Source: Lacrimispora amygdalina | GTDB taxonomy: Bacteria; Bacillota; Clostridia; Lachnospirales; Lachnospiraceae | DNA: 64,000 nucleotides | NCBI RefSeq assembly: GCF_003432035.1 | Contig: NZ_QOHO01000067.1 | Span: 1-64,000 of the forward strand | Direction: 5' to 3' | Shown: positions 35,252 to 45,069 of the stretch, in pieces | How positions within the stretch are numbered: the first letter of the stretch is position 1 | How the letters are laid out: each line of letters begins with the position of its first letter | The notes under the pieces: generated by a model | The model's input: the letters and a program-made list of their open reading frames with translations, nothing else | Databases searched by the model: none | Told to the model about the DNA's origin: nothing | Made by a program: the position numbers and the translations under genes

Positions 35252-37528
35252 ATGAATAAAAAGTCATTGATCGGGTTTGTCGTCGGTATTCCTCTTCTGG
35301 TTATAGTTCTTATTATCATTATTTTGATGAATGAGCCGGAGCCGGAGGGGATTTCAAGGGGGCTGGCATGCAAGTCAGCAGCTCTCCTTCTTACAGACAG
35401 AGAAAGCTTGGAAAAAATGCAGGAGAATCAGAAGCAGCAATATTTCTCCAAACAGGATCAGAGCGTCTGGTATGCGAAATATATGGATTATTTATATGCC
35501 AATGGTTATCTTGATACAGATCTTATGCCAGCAAATGAGGAGACTGCTCAGGGACTTTTAACTTATCAGGAAGCAGAAAGCCTGGCAGAAGCACTGGTCC
35601 CTGGTTCAGGAAAGAGCATTCATGGAGGAAAGAAGAATAAGAATAAACACATAACCGCTGATGAATGGTGGTATCTGTTTGAAGATTTAACGAAGGCGCT
35701 TGATAAAGAAAATCAGATAAAAACAATGGATGTTTTTCTTTATGGAACCCCTTCGAACATAAGGCCTTCTTCCTCATGGACTGCCTATACCAGCGAAGGA
35801 ACATTTGGATTCGAAGGAATCAGTCTGGATTCCTACATAGACTGGGAAGTGAAGATACTGGTAAAAGGCAGTGAAATCATTTCCTTAAAAGAAATCGTAA
35901 GCGATTCTGTTACATACAAAAACGTCTGGCTGACCGCCGGCGAGAATGAGACATTTCAGGTACATTTTGGATCTGCAATCAGAACTTTTCCTCTGGATGC
36001 ATCTTTGGGGCAGGCAGAGGACCTTGTTAACAATCTGGCAGATTTAAGTCTGAAAAGAGGAAATCTTCAGAAAGTTACGCTTAAGAAAAAGAGAATTTCA
36101 GGAAAGGTACTTGCTATTACAGATACTTCCATAGAAATTGAAAATTATGGTAAACTGAAGTTTGATAAGGATTTTAAAGTTTACCGTTTATATGGACAAT
36201 TTGAAGAACGGACCATTTCCGATATTTTAGTCGGTTATGATATACAGGATTTTGTCGTAGCCCATGGTAAGATCTGCGCAGCTTTACTAGTCCGTGAATT
36301 TGATGCAAAGACCATTCGGGTACTCCTTATGAACACGAACTTTCAGTCGATTTTTCATCCTTCGGTGACACTGTCTTCTAAGACAGGCTTAACACTGACC
36401 TATGACAAAGAGACGGTTCAGATACCGCCAGGGGCAGAGGTGATTATAGAACCTTCGGATGAAAGGTTAAAAAGCGGCAGAATTGTAGCAGCGCCCCTTG
36501 AAAAGGGGGGATCCATTGAGGTGAACTCCATAAACCGATCCTACGGGACGCCTTCTTATAACGGAACGATAGAGATCAGGAAGGATTCAGACGGACTGCT
36601 TCTGATTAATGAATTGTATCTGGAGGATTACTTAACAAAAGTTGTGCCAAGTGAGATGCCTGACAGCTATGAAAAAGAAGCATTAAAAGCCCAGGCCGTG
36701 TGTGCAAGAACCTATGCATACCGCCAGATCCAGAGCAATACCTACAGCAAATATGGTGCTCATGTGGATGACAGTACACGTTTTCAGGTATACAACAACC
36801 TCCCTGCGGCTGTAAAGACAGAGGATGCGGTCCGGGAAACGTATGGCAAGCTGCTCTTTTACGGGGATACGCCTATCGAAGCGTTTTATTTTTCTACTTC
36901 CTGCGGACACACTACCGATGGCAGCGTATGGGGAGGAGACCCATCCCAGTACCCTTATTTAGATGGAGGACTGCTTCAGGATGGAGGAGCAGTGTTAAAT
37001 CTGTCCACCAATTCTGATTTTGAAGAATTTATAAAGAATAAAGATTATCCGGCTTATGATTCTTCTTTCCCCATGTACCGGTGGGAGACCACGGTTACGA
37101 ACAGGCAGCTGGAGGAAGAAATTACAGAAGTAGGCTCCATTTTAAATATTACAGTGGTTGAACGGGGCGTGGGCGGTATTGTAAAAAAGCTAAGAGTCGA
37201 AGGTTCAGAAGGCGTCATGACCATAAGCGGTGAGGGGCAGGTCAGAGCAAAACTTGGCAATAAATATATGACCATTACCAAAAAAGACGGAACCCAGATG
37301 AAAAATTTCGATTCTCTTCCCAGTGCCTATATTGCCATAGAAAATCAGGGAGTTGATGATAAGAACATCACTACGTTCCATATTTATGGCGGCGGCTTCG
37401 GCCATGGAGTGGGAATGAGCCAGAACGCAGCTCAGGAGATGGCGAAGGAAGGAAAATCCTATGAGGATATCCTTCAGTTCTTTTACCATGAGGTCCGGGT
37501 ATGCGAGGCAGACAGTGTAAAGGAATGA
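35252..37528 (+). CDS. Membrane-anchored SpoIID/LytB-domain protein
   Basis: 758 aa. An N-terminal membrane anchor (about 8-27, GFVVGIPLLVIVLIIIILM) leads an extracytoplasmic protein. The C-terminal 320 residues are a SpoIID/LytB domain: GTIEIRKDSDGLLLINELYLEDYL, VVPSEMP-x5-EALKAQAVCARTYA, FSTSCGHT and GGGFGHGVGMSQNAAQEMA. SpoIID is a lytic transglycosylase needed for engulfment. This protein is much larger than SpoIID (about 340 aa) and has an extra N-terminal region (about 50-430), so it is a paralogue with its own role in wall remodelling. Confidence 0.9.
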   Translation: MNKKSLIGFVVGIPLLVIVLIIIILMNEPEPEGISRGLACKSAALLLTDRESLEKMQENQKQQYFSKQDQSVWYAKYMDYLYANGYLDTDLMPANEETAQGLLTYQEAESLAEALVPGSGKSIHGGKKNKNKHITADEWWYLFEDLTKALDKENQIKTMDVFLYGTPSNIRPSSSWTAYTSEGTFGFEGISLDSYIDWEVKILVKGSEIISLKEIVSDSVTYKNVWLTAGENETFQVHFGSAIRTFPLDASLGQAEDLVNNLADLSLKRGNLQKVTLKKKRISGKVLAITDTSIEIENYGKLKFDKDFKVYRLYGQFEERTISDILVGYDIQDFVVAHGKICAALLVREFDAKTIRVLLMNTNFQSIFHPSVTLSSKTGLTLTYDKETVQIPPGAEVIIEPSDERLKSGRIVAAPLEKGGSIEVNSINRSYGTPSYNGTIEIRKDSDGLLLINELYLEDYLTKVVPSEMPDSYEKEALKAQAVCARTYAYRQIQSNTYSKYGAHVDDSTRFQVYNNLPAAVKTEDAVRETYGKLLFYGDTPIEAFYFSTSCGHTTDGSVWGGDPSQYPYLDGGLLQDGGAVLNLSTNSDFEEFIKNKDYPAYDSSFPMYRWETTVTNRQLEEEITEVGSILNITVVERGVGGIVKKLRVEGSEGVMTISGEGQVRAKLGNKYMTITKKDGTQMKNFDSLPSAYIAIENQGVDDKNITTFHIYGGGFGHGVGMSQNAAQEMAKEGKSYEDILQFFYHEVRVCEADSVKE

Positions 37529-37574
37529 GAGTGACTCTTTCTGCGTAGAATGTAAAAAAACCATAGGATGTCAT

Positions 37575-39278
37575 ATGCAGGATCAGAAATTGGAGAACCT
37601 GCTGAATCTCGCTCTCAGTGCCAGTCCGGAGGAACGGGAAAAGTCAGGTAGTTTAAATGTAGGATATAATCCCGGGGAACAGACCTGGGATGTAATTGTA
37701 AAGCATTCCGGGGATATCAGCGGCCTTACCCAGGTGGGAATCCGGGTGGAGCAGATGGTAAATGAGTATGCCATCTTAAATGTACCGGAGTCCTTTATCG
37801 ATCAGTTAAGTGATCTGCCGCAGATAGAATATGTGGAGAAACCAAAGAGGCTGTTTTTTGCCGTGAATCAGGCAAAAGCGGCCTCTTGTGTCAATCTGGT
37901 CCAACAGGGGACCAATAATCTGACCGGAAACGGCGTGCTTGTAGCTGTCATTGATTCAGGGATTGATTATTATCATGATGATTTCCGCAATGCAGACGGA
38001 ACAACCCGGATTTTAAAGTTATGGGATCAGACGCTTAACCGGGTATTTACGAAAGAGGAAATAGATGCAGCGCTGGCAACAGGAAGCAGAGAAGAGGCGA
38101 ATAAGCTGGTTCCGTCTGTTGATATCAGCGGTCATGGAACGGCAGTCGCCTCCATTGCGGCAGGAAACGGCAGGGAAAACAGGGGGCAGTTCAGAGGCGT
38201 TGCTTATGAAAGTCCTCTTTTAGTGGTGAAACTGGGAGTACCCCAGGAAGGCGGGTTTCCAAGAACAACAGAACTTATGCGTGCAGTTAATTTTGCAGTA
38301 AAGGAAGCTGTTGATTTGCAGATGCCAATTGCCATTAATTTAAGCTTTGGCAATACCTATGGATCCCATGACGGGACCAGTCTGCTGGAAACATTTCTCG
38401 ATGATATCTCCAATTATGGTAAGACCGTAATTGTGGTTGGTACGGGCAATGAGGGGGTTGGCGGGGGACATATATCCGGTACCTTAACCATGGCAAGTCC
38501 CCAGGAGATCGAGCTCAGTGTGGGAGGCTTTCAGCAGAGCTTCAGCGTTCAACTCTGGAAGTCCTATGCAGATCTGTTTGATATCAGCATTATCACCCCG
38601 TCCGGGGAAGTAATTGGTCCCATCAGCAGCAGACTGGGACCCCAGACCATCAGTTACGGAAACACCCGGATTCTTTTGTATTATGGGAAACCGGGACCAT
38701 ACAGCGTGGCTCAGGAGATTTATTTGGATTTTCTTCCTGTGGAAGACTATATTGACAGCGGAATCTGGAAATTCCGGCTGACACCGAGAGAGATTGTAGA
38801 GGGAAATTATGATTTGTGGCTTCCTTCTTCCGGGGTGCTAAATCAGTCCACCCGCTTTTTAAGGGCAACGCCTGAAACAACACTGACGATTCCTTCTACA
38901 GCATCAAAGGTCATTTCCGTCGGGGCTTATGATGATACGTATCAGTCTTATGCAGATTTTTCAGGAAGAGGCTATACAAGAAGAACAAATCTGGTTAAGC
39001 CGGATCTGGCAGCACCAGGAGTGGGAATTATTGCAGCCCGGGCCGGAGGAGGGTATGATCCTGTTACAGGAACTTCCTTTGCCACGCCTTTTGTCACAGG
39101 AAGTGCAGCCCTTTTGATGCAGTGGGGGATCGTGGATGGCAGAGATCCGTTCCTTTTTGGGGAAAAAATAAAAGCTTATTTAATCCGCGGCGCAAGAAAG
39201 CTTCCCGGGATCACCCGGTATCCAAACCCGGAACTGGGATATGGTGTTTTATGCGTCAGCGACAGCCTTCCTGTTTAA
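37575..39278 (+). CDS. S8 family subtilisin-like serine peptidase (Csp-like)
   Basis: 567 aa. The catalytic triad is complete: Asp in VAVIDSGIDYYHDDF (about 125), His in SGHGTAVASIAAGNG (about 185), Ser in GTSFATPFVTGSAALL (about 500). A short N-terminal prodomain-like region (1-90) is present, with no signal peptide, and an insertion of about 150 residues lies before the Ser, as in clostridial CspA/B/C germination proteases. A role in spore processing is inference. It follows the SpoIID gene by 46 nt. Confidence 0.93.
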   Translation: MQDQKLENLLNLALSASPEEREKSGSLNVGYNPGEQTWDVIVKHSGDISGLTQVGIRVEQMVNEYAILNVPESFIDQLSDLPQIEYVEKPKRLFFAVNQAKAASCVNLVQQGTNNLTGNGVLVAVIDSGIDYYHDDFRNADGTTRILKLWDQTLNRVFTKEEIDAALATGSREEANKLVPSVDISGHGTAVASIAAGNGRENRGQFRGVAYESPLLVVKLGVPQEGGFPRTTELMRAVNFAVKEAVDLQMPIAINLSFGNTYGSHDGTSLLETFLDDISNYGKTVIVVGTGNEGVGGGHISGTLTMASPQEIELSVGGFQQSFSVQLWKSYADLFDISIITPSGEVIGPISSRLGPQTISYGNTRILLYYGKPGPYSVAQEIYLDFLPVEDYIDSGIWKFRLTPREIVEGNYDLWLPSSGVLNQSTRFLRATPETTLTIPSTASKVISVGAYDDTYQSYADFSGRGYTRRTNLVKPDLAAPGVGIIAARAGGGYDPVTGTSFATPFVTGSAALLMQWGIVDGRDPFLFGEKIKAYLIRGARKLPGITRYPNPELGYGVLCVSDSLPV

Positions 39279-39294
39279 AACGAAAGAAAATCCA

Positions 39295-39323
39295 TTGGAC
39301 AACAGGCAGAAATGTTCTATAAT
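39295..39323 (+). promoter_or_regulatory. Promoter of the AraC-type gene
   Basis: TTGGAC (39295-39300), 17 bp, TATAAT (39318-39323). Confidence 0.75.
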
Positions 39324-39350
39324 GGATACAGTACATTTTGGAGGTGTGAA

Positions 39351-40181
39351 ATGGAAATCAGACATGAACTGGTCATACCCAATAATGATCTTCCCTTCCG
39401 GCTGTTTATTTTTGAAGGCAGGGAAGGGAATTATAAAGTGACGAAGCACTGGCACCATTCTGTGGAAATTTTTCTGGTTCTGGAGGGGGAAATTGATTTT
39501 TTTATTAATAACACACATTTAAAACTGACCAGAGATGAATTTGTACTGGTTAATTCCAATGAAGTACATTCCATCGAATGCCCCAATCCGAATATTACCA
39601 TTGTTCTGCAGATACCCGGAGAAACATTTGAAGATTACATGGGAGAAGATTCGTATGTAAACTTTGAAAGAAAAGGAGAAGAGGCAAATCGTAAGCTGAA
39701 AGATCTTGTGACTTCTCTTTTTTTCGTTTATGAAAAGCAGGAATATGGTTATGGCTTTCAGGTGAAAAGCCAGTTCTACCAGCTTTTATATCTGCTGATT
39801 ACGGAGTTTAAAACAGAGAATATGGATAAAGAGGTGATCCGTCAGAAAAAGCAGCTTGATAAACTCTCAGATGTAACCCAGTATATGAGAGAGAATTACG
39901 ACCAGGACCTAAAACTGGATGCGGTGGCATTGCGTTTTGGGTTCAGTCCTACCTATTTATCCAGGATCTTTTTGAAGTATGCGCAGGTCAATTACCGTAC
40001 ATTTCTAATTGACCTGCGTGTCAAGTATGCGGTACGTGAACTGATGGGAACGGATCATGAAATTGGTGAAATTGCCATGAAGCATGGGTTTCCTGACAGC
40101 AGGGCATTCGCCAAAGCGTTTAAAAAGAGGTATGGATGCCTTCCCAGTGAATACAGGAAACGTATCAGCAGCACAAGGTAA
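39351..40181 (+). CDS. AraC/XylS-family regulator with cupin sensor
   Basis: 276 aa from ATG 39351 (GGAGG 7-8 nt upstream). The N-terminal cupin (about 15-85) has KHWHHSVEIFLVLEGEIDFFI and FVLVNSNEVHSIE. The C-terminal double HTH (about 175-275) shows LDAVALRFGFSPTYLSRIF and EIAMKHGFPDSRAFAKAFKKRYGCLPSEYRK. Regulators of this plan usually respond to sugars. Its target is not clear from position. Confidence 0.95.
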   Translation: MEIRHELVIPNNDLPFRLFIFEGREGNYKVTKHWHHSVEIFLVLEGEIDFFINNTHLKLTRDEFVLVNSNEVHSIECPNPNITIVLQIPGETFEDYMGEDSYVNFERKGEEANRKLKDLVTSLFFVYEKQEYGYGFQVKSQFYQLLYLLITEFKTENMDKEVIRQKKQLDKLSDVTQYMRENYDQDLKLDAVALRFGFSPTYLSRIFLKYAQVNYRTFLIDLRVKYAVRELMGTDHEIGEIAMKHGFPDSRAFAKAFKKRYGCLPSEYRKRISSTR

Positions 40182-40268
40182 GTGGTATTGCAAATAATTT
40201 AATATAGGGTGTTAAAATTACTGAAAATATGATATAATGTACCATAACTTTGCGAAGGATGTGATCGA

Positions 40269-41279
40269 ATGAATATCAGAGAATCCACAGAACAGTGGGA
40301 GGAAGCTTATTTAAGTCCTTATGCTGCTTTTAGCAAGAACACCAAAGGCAGAGAACGGGAAGAAGAACCCTGTGATATCCGCACCGCATATCAGCGGGAT
40401 CGTGACAGAATCATTCACTGTAAAGCATTTCGAAGGCTGAAACACAAGACTCAGGTGTTTCTGGCACCAGAAGGTGATCATTACCGGACAAGACTTACAC
40501 ATACGCTGGAAGTTTCCCAGATCGCAAGAACCATAGCCAAATCACTTCGTATGAATGAAGATTTAACAGAAGCGATTGCTCTGGGGCATGATCTGGGGCA
40601 TACGCCGTTTGGCCATTCCGGAGAAGCAGTTCTCAACGAGATCTGTTCCCAGGGATTTGCCCATTACAGGCAGAGTGTGCGGGTTGTTGAGATCCTTGAA
40701 AAAGACGGAATGGGTTTAAATCTCACATGGGAAGTGAGAGATGGAATTTTAAATCACCGGACCAGCGGGCATCCGGCAACTTTAGAGGGTGGAATTGTCA
40801 GGCTGTCTGATAAAATAGCCTACATCAACCACGACATCGATGACGCAATCCGTGCAAGGATGTTTGTAGAAGAGGACCTGCCTGCCTGCTATACCGATAT
40901 TTTAGGACATAGTGTCAGGGAAAGGCTGAATAATCTCATTCATGATATCATTCACAACAGCTATGGGAAGAATGAGATCATCATGTCTCCTGATATGGAA
41001 GCCGCCATGCAGGGATTAAGAACCTGGATGTTTCAGCATGTTTATAAGAATGAGATTCCAAAAGCAGAAGAAGGTAAAGCACAGAAGATGATCGCCATGC
41101 TTTTTGAGTATTATATGGAGCATCCGGACAGGCTTCCGGAAGAATACAGGTTTCTGATGGAAAAAAGGGATGCAAGCAAAGAGCGGGCAGTCTGTGATTA
41201 TATTGCCGGAATGAGTGACAGCTATGCCATTGACCGGTTTGAAGAACTGTTTGTTCCAAAGGCATGGAAAGCAATTTGA
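40269..41279 (+). CDS. dgt: dGTP triphosphohydrolase-like HD protein
   Basis: 336 aa HD-domain phosphohydrolase, short dGTPase type. RDRIIHCKAFRRLKHKTQVF, HTLEVSQIARTIAKSL (first His) and ALGHDLGHTPFGHSGE (HD pair) form the metal site; LSDKIAYINHDIDDAI supplies the last Asp. It splits dNTPs to nucleosides and tripolyphosphate, limiting the dNTP pool. It begins the conserved dgt-dnaG-rpoD cluster. TATAAT at 40233-40238 is its likely -10. Confidence 0.95.
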   Translation: MNIRESTEQWEEAYLSPYAAFSKNTKGREREEEPCDIRTAYQRDRDRIIHCKAFRRLKHKTQVFLAPEGDHYRTRLTHTLEVSQIARTIAKSLRMNEDLTEAIALGHDLGHTPFGHSGEAVLNEICSQGFAHYRQSVRVVEILEKDGMGLNLTWEVRDGILNHRTSGHPATLEGGIVRLSDKIAYINHDIDDAIRARMFVEEDLPACYTDILGHSVRERLNNLIHDIIHNSYGKNEIIMSPDMEAAMQGLRTWMFQHVYKNEIPKAEEGKAQKMIAMLFEYYMEHPDRLPEEYRFLMEKRDASKERAVCDYIAGMSDSYAIDRFEELFVPKAWKAI

Positions 41280-41323
41280 CAAATAAGCATTTTTATCATT
41301 AGTGAAAGGAGGAAGAAGGCTTT

Positions 41324-43096
41324 ATGCGATATTCGGAGGATATAATTGAAGAAGTCCGGATGAGGAATGACATTGTGGATATCGTATCAGGATACGTGAA
41401 ACTGCAGAAAAAGGGCAGTAATTATTTTGGTTTATGCCCGTTTCATAACGAAAAGTCTCCCTCCTTTTCCGTTTCACCGGCCAAACAGATGTATTACTGC
41501 TTCGGGTGCGGTGCAGGCGGCAATGTTATTACTTTTATTATGGAATATGAGAATTATTCCTTTTCAGAAGCCTTTAAGATGCTTGCAGACCGGGCGGGAG
41601 TAAAACTGCCGGTTGAAGAATACAGCAAAGAGGCCAGGGAGCAGGAGGATTTAAAGGCCGCTCTTCTGGAGATGAACAAGCTGGCTGCCGGCTATTTTTA
41701 TTACCAGCTGAAGAATCCACAGGGAGAAGCCGGTTACCGGTATTTAAGGGACAGACAGCTGAGTGATGAGACCATAGTCCGCTTCGGGCTTGGATATTCC
41801 AATAAGACCAGTGACGATCTATACCGCTATTTAAGAGGCAAAGGGTATGACGATAATATTTTAAAGCAGTCAGGACTTGTGACAATAGAAGAAAAGGGAA
41901 GCCATGATAAGTTCTGGAACCGGGTGATGTTTCCCATTATGGATGTGAATAACCGGGTCATCGGTTTTGGCGGGAGAGTCATGGGAGCCGGGGAACCGAA
42001 ATATTTAAATTCTCCGGAGACAAAGCTGTTTGATAAAAGCAGAAACTTATACGGACTGAACTATGCCAGACTGTCACGGGAAAAATACATATTGATCTGT
42101 GAAGGGTATATGGATGTGATCGCCATGCACCAGGCCGGTTTTACCAATGCGGTAGCTTCATTAGGAACGGCATTTACCACCCAGCATGCCCAGCTTTTAA
42201 AACGGTATACGGATAAAGTGATCCTTACCTATGACAGTGACGGAGCCGGACAGAAAGCGGCACTGAGGGCGATTCCTATTTTACGGGAAGTGGGGATATC
42301 CATTCGCGTTCTGAATATGGAGCCCTATAAGGATCCGGATGAATTTATAAAGAATCTTGGAGCCGATGAATTTAAGAAGAGAATTGAGGAGGCGCGCAAC
42401 AGTTTTCTCTTTGAAATTGAAGTCTTGAAAAAGAATTATAAGATGGATGATCCGGAACAGAAAACAGAGTTTTACAATCAGACGGCAAGGAAGCTTTTGG
42501 AATTTCCGGAAGCGCTTGAGAGGGAAAACTATTTAGAGGCTGTATCCAGAGAATTTTTCATTAATTACCAGGATTTAAAGCGCCTGGTGAACCGGCTGGG
42601 TGCTGCACTGGGACCGGTCCGGTCTTCTGTAAGGGGAGAGGAAGAGGAAACCGGAAAGAATCAGCGCAAAAAAGAAAAAGAAGATGGTGTTATGCAGTCG
42701 CAAAGGCTTTTGTTAACCTGGCTGATTGAGAATCCTGTACTATTTGATAAGATTAAAGGAGTGATTACTCCTGATGATTTTATAGAAGAACTGTATCATA
42801 AGGTGGCACAGATGGTTTTTGACGGACACGCTGCCGGAACACTGAATCCGGCCGAGATTTTAAATCATTTCATAGATGATGAGGATCAATACCGGACTGT
42901 CGCAGGTCTTTTCCATGCGAGCTTAAAAGAGTCTCTTGATAATGAAGAACAGAAAAAAGCGTTTTCGGAAACAATAATGAAAGTGAAAAAAAACAGTCTG
43001 GATCATGCCAGCCGTCATGCAGCAGGGATAGAAGAACTGCAAAGAATTATAAAGGAACAGGCTGCGCTGAGGGATTTGAATATTTCACTGGATTAG
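41324..43096 (+). CDS. dnaG: DNA primase
   Basis: 590 aa; makes RNA primers at the replication fork. Zinc-binding domain CPFHNEKSPSFSVSP-x6-CFGCGAGG (CHC2 type, about 40-65), catalytic core with GFGGRVMG, TOPRIM domain with ILICEGYMDVIAMHQAG and LTYDSDGAGQKAA, and a C-terminal DnaB-interaction domain (about 445-590). AAAGGAGG lies 10-11 nt ahead of ATG 41324. Upstream of rpoD as in the macromolecular synthesis operon. Confidence 0.97.
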   Translation: MRYSEDIIEEVRMRNDIVDIVSGYVKLQKKGSNYFGLCPFHNEKSPSFSVSPAKQMYYCFGCGAGGNVITFIMEYENYSFSEAFKMLADRAGVKLPVEEYSKEAREQEDLKAALLEMNKLAAGYFYYQLKNPQGEAGYRYLRDRQLSDETIVRFGLGYSNKTSDDLYRYLRGKGYDDNILKQSGLVTIEEKGSHDKFWNRVMFPIMDVNNRVIGFGGRVMGAGEPKYLNSPETKLFDKSRNLYGLNYARLSREKYILICEGYMDVIAMHQAGFTNAVASLGTAFTTQHAQLLKRYTDKVILTYDSDGAGQKAALRAIPILREVGISIRVLNMEPYKDPDEFIKNLGADEFKKRIEEARNSFLFEIEVLKKNYKMDDPEQKTEFYNQTARKLLEFPEALERENYLEAVSREFFINYQDLKRLVNRLGAALGPVRSSVRGEEEETGKNQRKKEKEDGVMQSQRLLLTWLIENPVLFDKIKGVITPDDFIEELYHKVAQMVFDGHAAGTLNPAEILNHFIDDEDQYRTVAGLFHASLKESLDNEEQKKAFSETIMKVKKNSLDHASRHAAGIEELQRIIKEQAALRDLNISLD

Positions 43097-43135
43097 GGTG
43101 TACACTATAGGCAGGCTGTGGAAGGATGGAAAAAC

Positions 43136-44338
43136 ATGGACGAGAATGTTAAGAAGACAGCAGATAAGATGGTGGGTTCAGGAAAGACAGAAGAGGAACA
43201 GGTTGGCAGCAGGCAGGAAGAGTCAACAGTGGCATTTGAGGAGAAGTTAAATCAGCTCCTCCTATTAGCGAGAAAGAAGAGAAATGTCCTGGAAAATCAG
43301 GAAATACTTGATTTCTTTATAGGAGAAAATTTAGATTCAGACCGTTTGGATCAGATCTATGATTTTCTGGAGAGCAGTAAGGTGGACGTGCTTTCCATCA
43401 GCGGGGAAGAACTGGATTTAGACGAGGATCTTTTTCTGGAAGAAGACATTGAGGAAGAGGAAGAAATCGATATGGAAAGCATCGATTTGTCTGTTCCTGA
43501 AGGTGTCAGTGTAGAAGACCCTGTCCGTATGTATTTAAAGGAAATCGGTAAAGTCCCTCTTCTTTCAAGCGAAGATGAGATTGAACTGGCTAAAAAGATC
43601 GAGCTGGGGGATGAAGAATCCAAGCAGAGATTAACAGAAGCCAATCTCCGCCTTGTAGTAAGCATTGCCAAGCGGTATGTCGGCCGTGGAATGCAGTTTC
43701 TGGATCTGATACAGGAAGGAAACTTGGGGTTAATCAAAGCAGTTGAAAAGTTTGATTACAGAAAAGGATATAAGTTCAGTACTTATGCGACCTGGTGGAT
43801 CAGACAGGCGATTACCCGTGCCATTGCAGACCAGGCCCGTACAATCCGGATTCCTGTTCATATGGTGGAAACCATTAACCGTCTGGTACGTGTATCCAGA
43901 CAGCTTTTGCAGGAACTGGGCAGGGAACCTGTGCCGGAAGAGATTGCAGCAAGGGCAGATATGCAGGTAGAGCGGGTGCGGGAGATTATGAAAGTTTCCC
44001 AGGAGCCGGTTTCATTGGAAACGCCTATCGGTGAGGAAGAGGACAGCCATTTAGGTGATTTTATTCAGGATGATCAGGTGGCGGTCCCTGCGGACGCGGC
44101 TACGTTTACCATGCTTCATGAACAGCTTATGGAAGTACTTGATACCTTAACGGAGCGGGAACAGAAGGTGTTAAAGCTGCGGTTTGGTTTAAATGACGGA
44201 CGCCCCAGGACTCTGGAAGAGGTGGGGAAAGAGTTTAATGTTACAAGAGAACGGATCAGACAAATTGAAGCGAAGGCTTTGCGAAAACTGCGCCATCCCA
44301 GCAGAAGCAAAAAGCTGAAAGATTATCTGGACGATTAA
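43136..44338 (+). CDS. rpoD: Primary sigma factor SigA/RpoD
   Basis: 400 aa from ATG 43136. A shortened acidic region 1.1, region 1.2 ([16 protein letters not shown]), region 2 ([20 protein letters not shown], then [20 protein letters not shown]), region 3 ([14 protein letters not shown]) and region 4 ([20 protein letters not shown]) are all intact. Directs RNA polymerase to the TTGACA/TATAAT promoters seen across the window. The in-frame GTG 43118 is an alternative start with a poorer ribosome site. Confidence 0.98.
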   Translation: MDENVKKTADKMVGSGKTEEEQVGSRQEESTVAFEEKLNQLLLLARKKRNVLENQEILDFFIGENLDSDRLDQIYDFLESSKVDVLSISGEELDLDEDLFLEEDIEEEEEIDMESIDLSVPEGVSVEDPVRMYLKEIGKVPLLSSEDEIELAKKIELGDEESKQRLTEANLRLVVSIAKRYVGRGMQFLDLIQEGNLGLIKAVEKFDYRKGYKFSTYATWWIRQAITRAIADQARTIRIPVHMVETINRLVRVSRQLLQELGREPVPEEIAARADMQVERVREIMKVSQEPVSLETPIGEEEDSHLGDFIQDDQVAVPADAATFTMLHEQLMEVLDTLTEREQKVLKLRFGLNDGRPRTLEEVGKEFNVTRERIRQIEAKALRKLRHPSRSKKLKDYLDD

Positions 44339-44358
44339 GAAGCAAGACGGAGTTTACT

Positions 44359-45069
44359 ATGAAATTATCAAAACGTTTGGGAGTGATCGCTTCATTTGTT
44401 CCGGAAGGCAGCCATGTGGCTGATGTGGGAACGGATCATGGCTATATCCCGATTCATTTAGTACAGGAAGGCATTGCAAAATCAGCCATTGCCATGGATG
44501 TGAGAAAAGGGCCTCTTTTAAGGGCCCAGACTCACATAAAAGAGGCGGGCTTAGAAGATCTGGTTGAAGTCCGTTTAAGCGACGGACTTTTAAAGTTAGA
44601 GAAAAATCAGGCAGACTGTGTTGTCATTGCCGGCATGGGCGGAGAACTGATTATACATATATTGGAAGAGGGACGGCATTTATGGGACAGTATCTCATAC
44701 TGGGTTCTGTCACCTCATTCTGAACTTTATAAAGTACGTAAGTTTCTCATAGAGCATGAATTTTCTATCGGGAGAGAGACTATGATAAAAGAGGACGGAA
44801 AATATTATTCCGTCATGGGTGTTACCAGAGAAGCTTCTGTTTTAAGCGGTCTGAATCCGGAACTGGAGTATCGGTATGGCAGGGATTTACTGAAGTCAGG
44901 AGATCCTGTTTTAAAGGAATACTTAAAGAAAGAGCAGATAAAGCTTGGCCTGATTTTAAAAGGTTTAAAGTCAAGCGGAACAATAAACGCAGAAAGCAGA
45001 ATCGGAGAACTGGAACTGGACTTAAAGTGGAATAAGGAGGCACAAGATGCAATGCAGCAAACTGATTGA
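44359..45069 (+). CDS. trmK: tRNA (adenine-22-N1)-methyltransferase TrmK
   Basis: 236 aa. SAM-binding Rossmann fold: HVADVGTDHGYIPIHLVQ, then AIAMDVRKGPLLRAQTHI and VVIAGMGGELIIHILEEG. The charged C-terminal helical pair (about 175-236) is typical of TrmK. It sits between rpoD and the Nif3-like gene, the standard Firmicutes neighbourhood, and overlaps the latter by 23 nt. Confidence 0.95.
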   Translation: MKLSKRLGVIASFVPEGSHVADVGTDHGYIPIHLVQEGIAKSAIAMDVRKGPLLRAQTHIKEAGLEDLVEVRLSDGLLKLEKNQADCVVIAGMGGELIIHILEEGRHLWDSISYWVLSPHSELYKVRKFLIEHEFSIGRETMIKEDGKYYSVMGVTREASVLSGLNPELEYRYGRDLLKSGDPVLKEYLKKEQIKLGLILKGLKSSGTINAESRIGELELDLKWNKEAQDAMQQTD

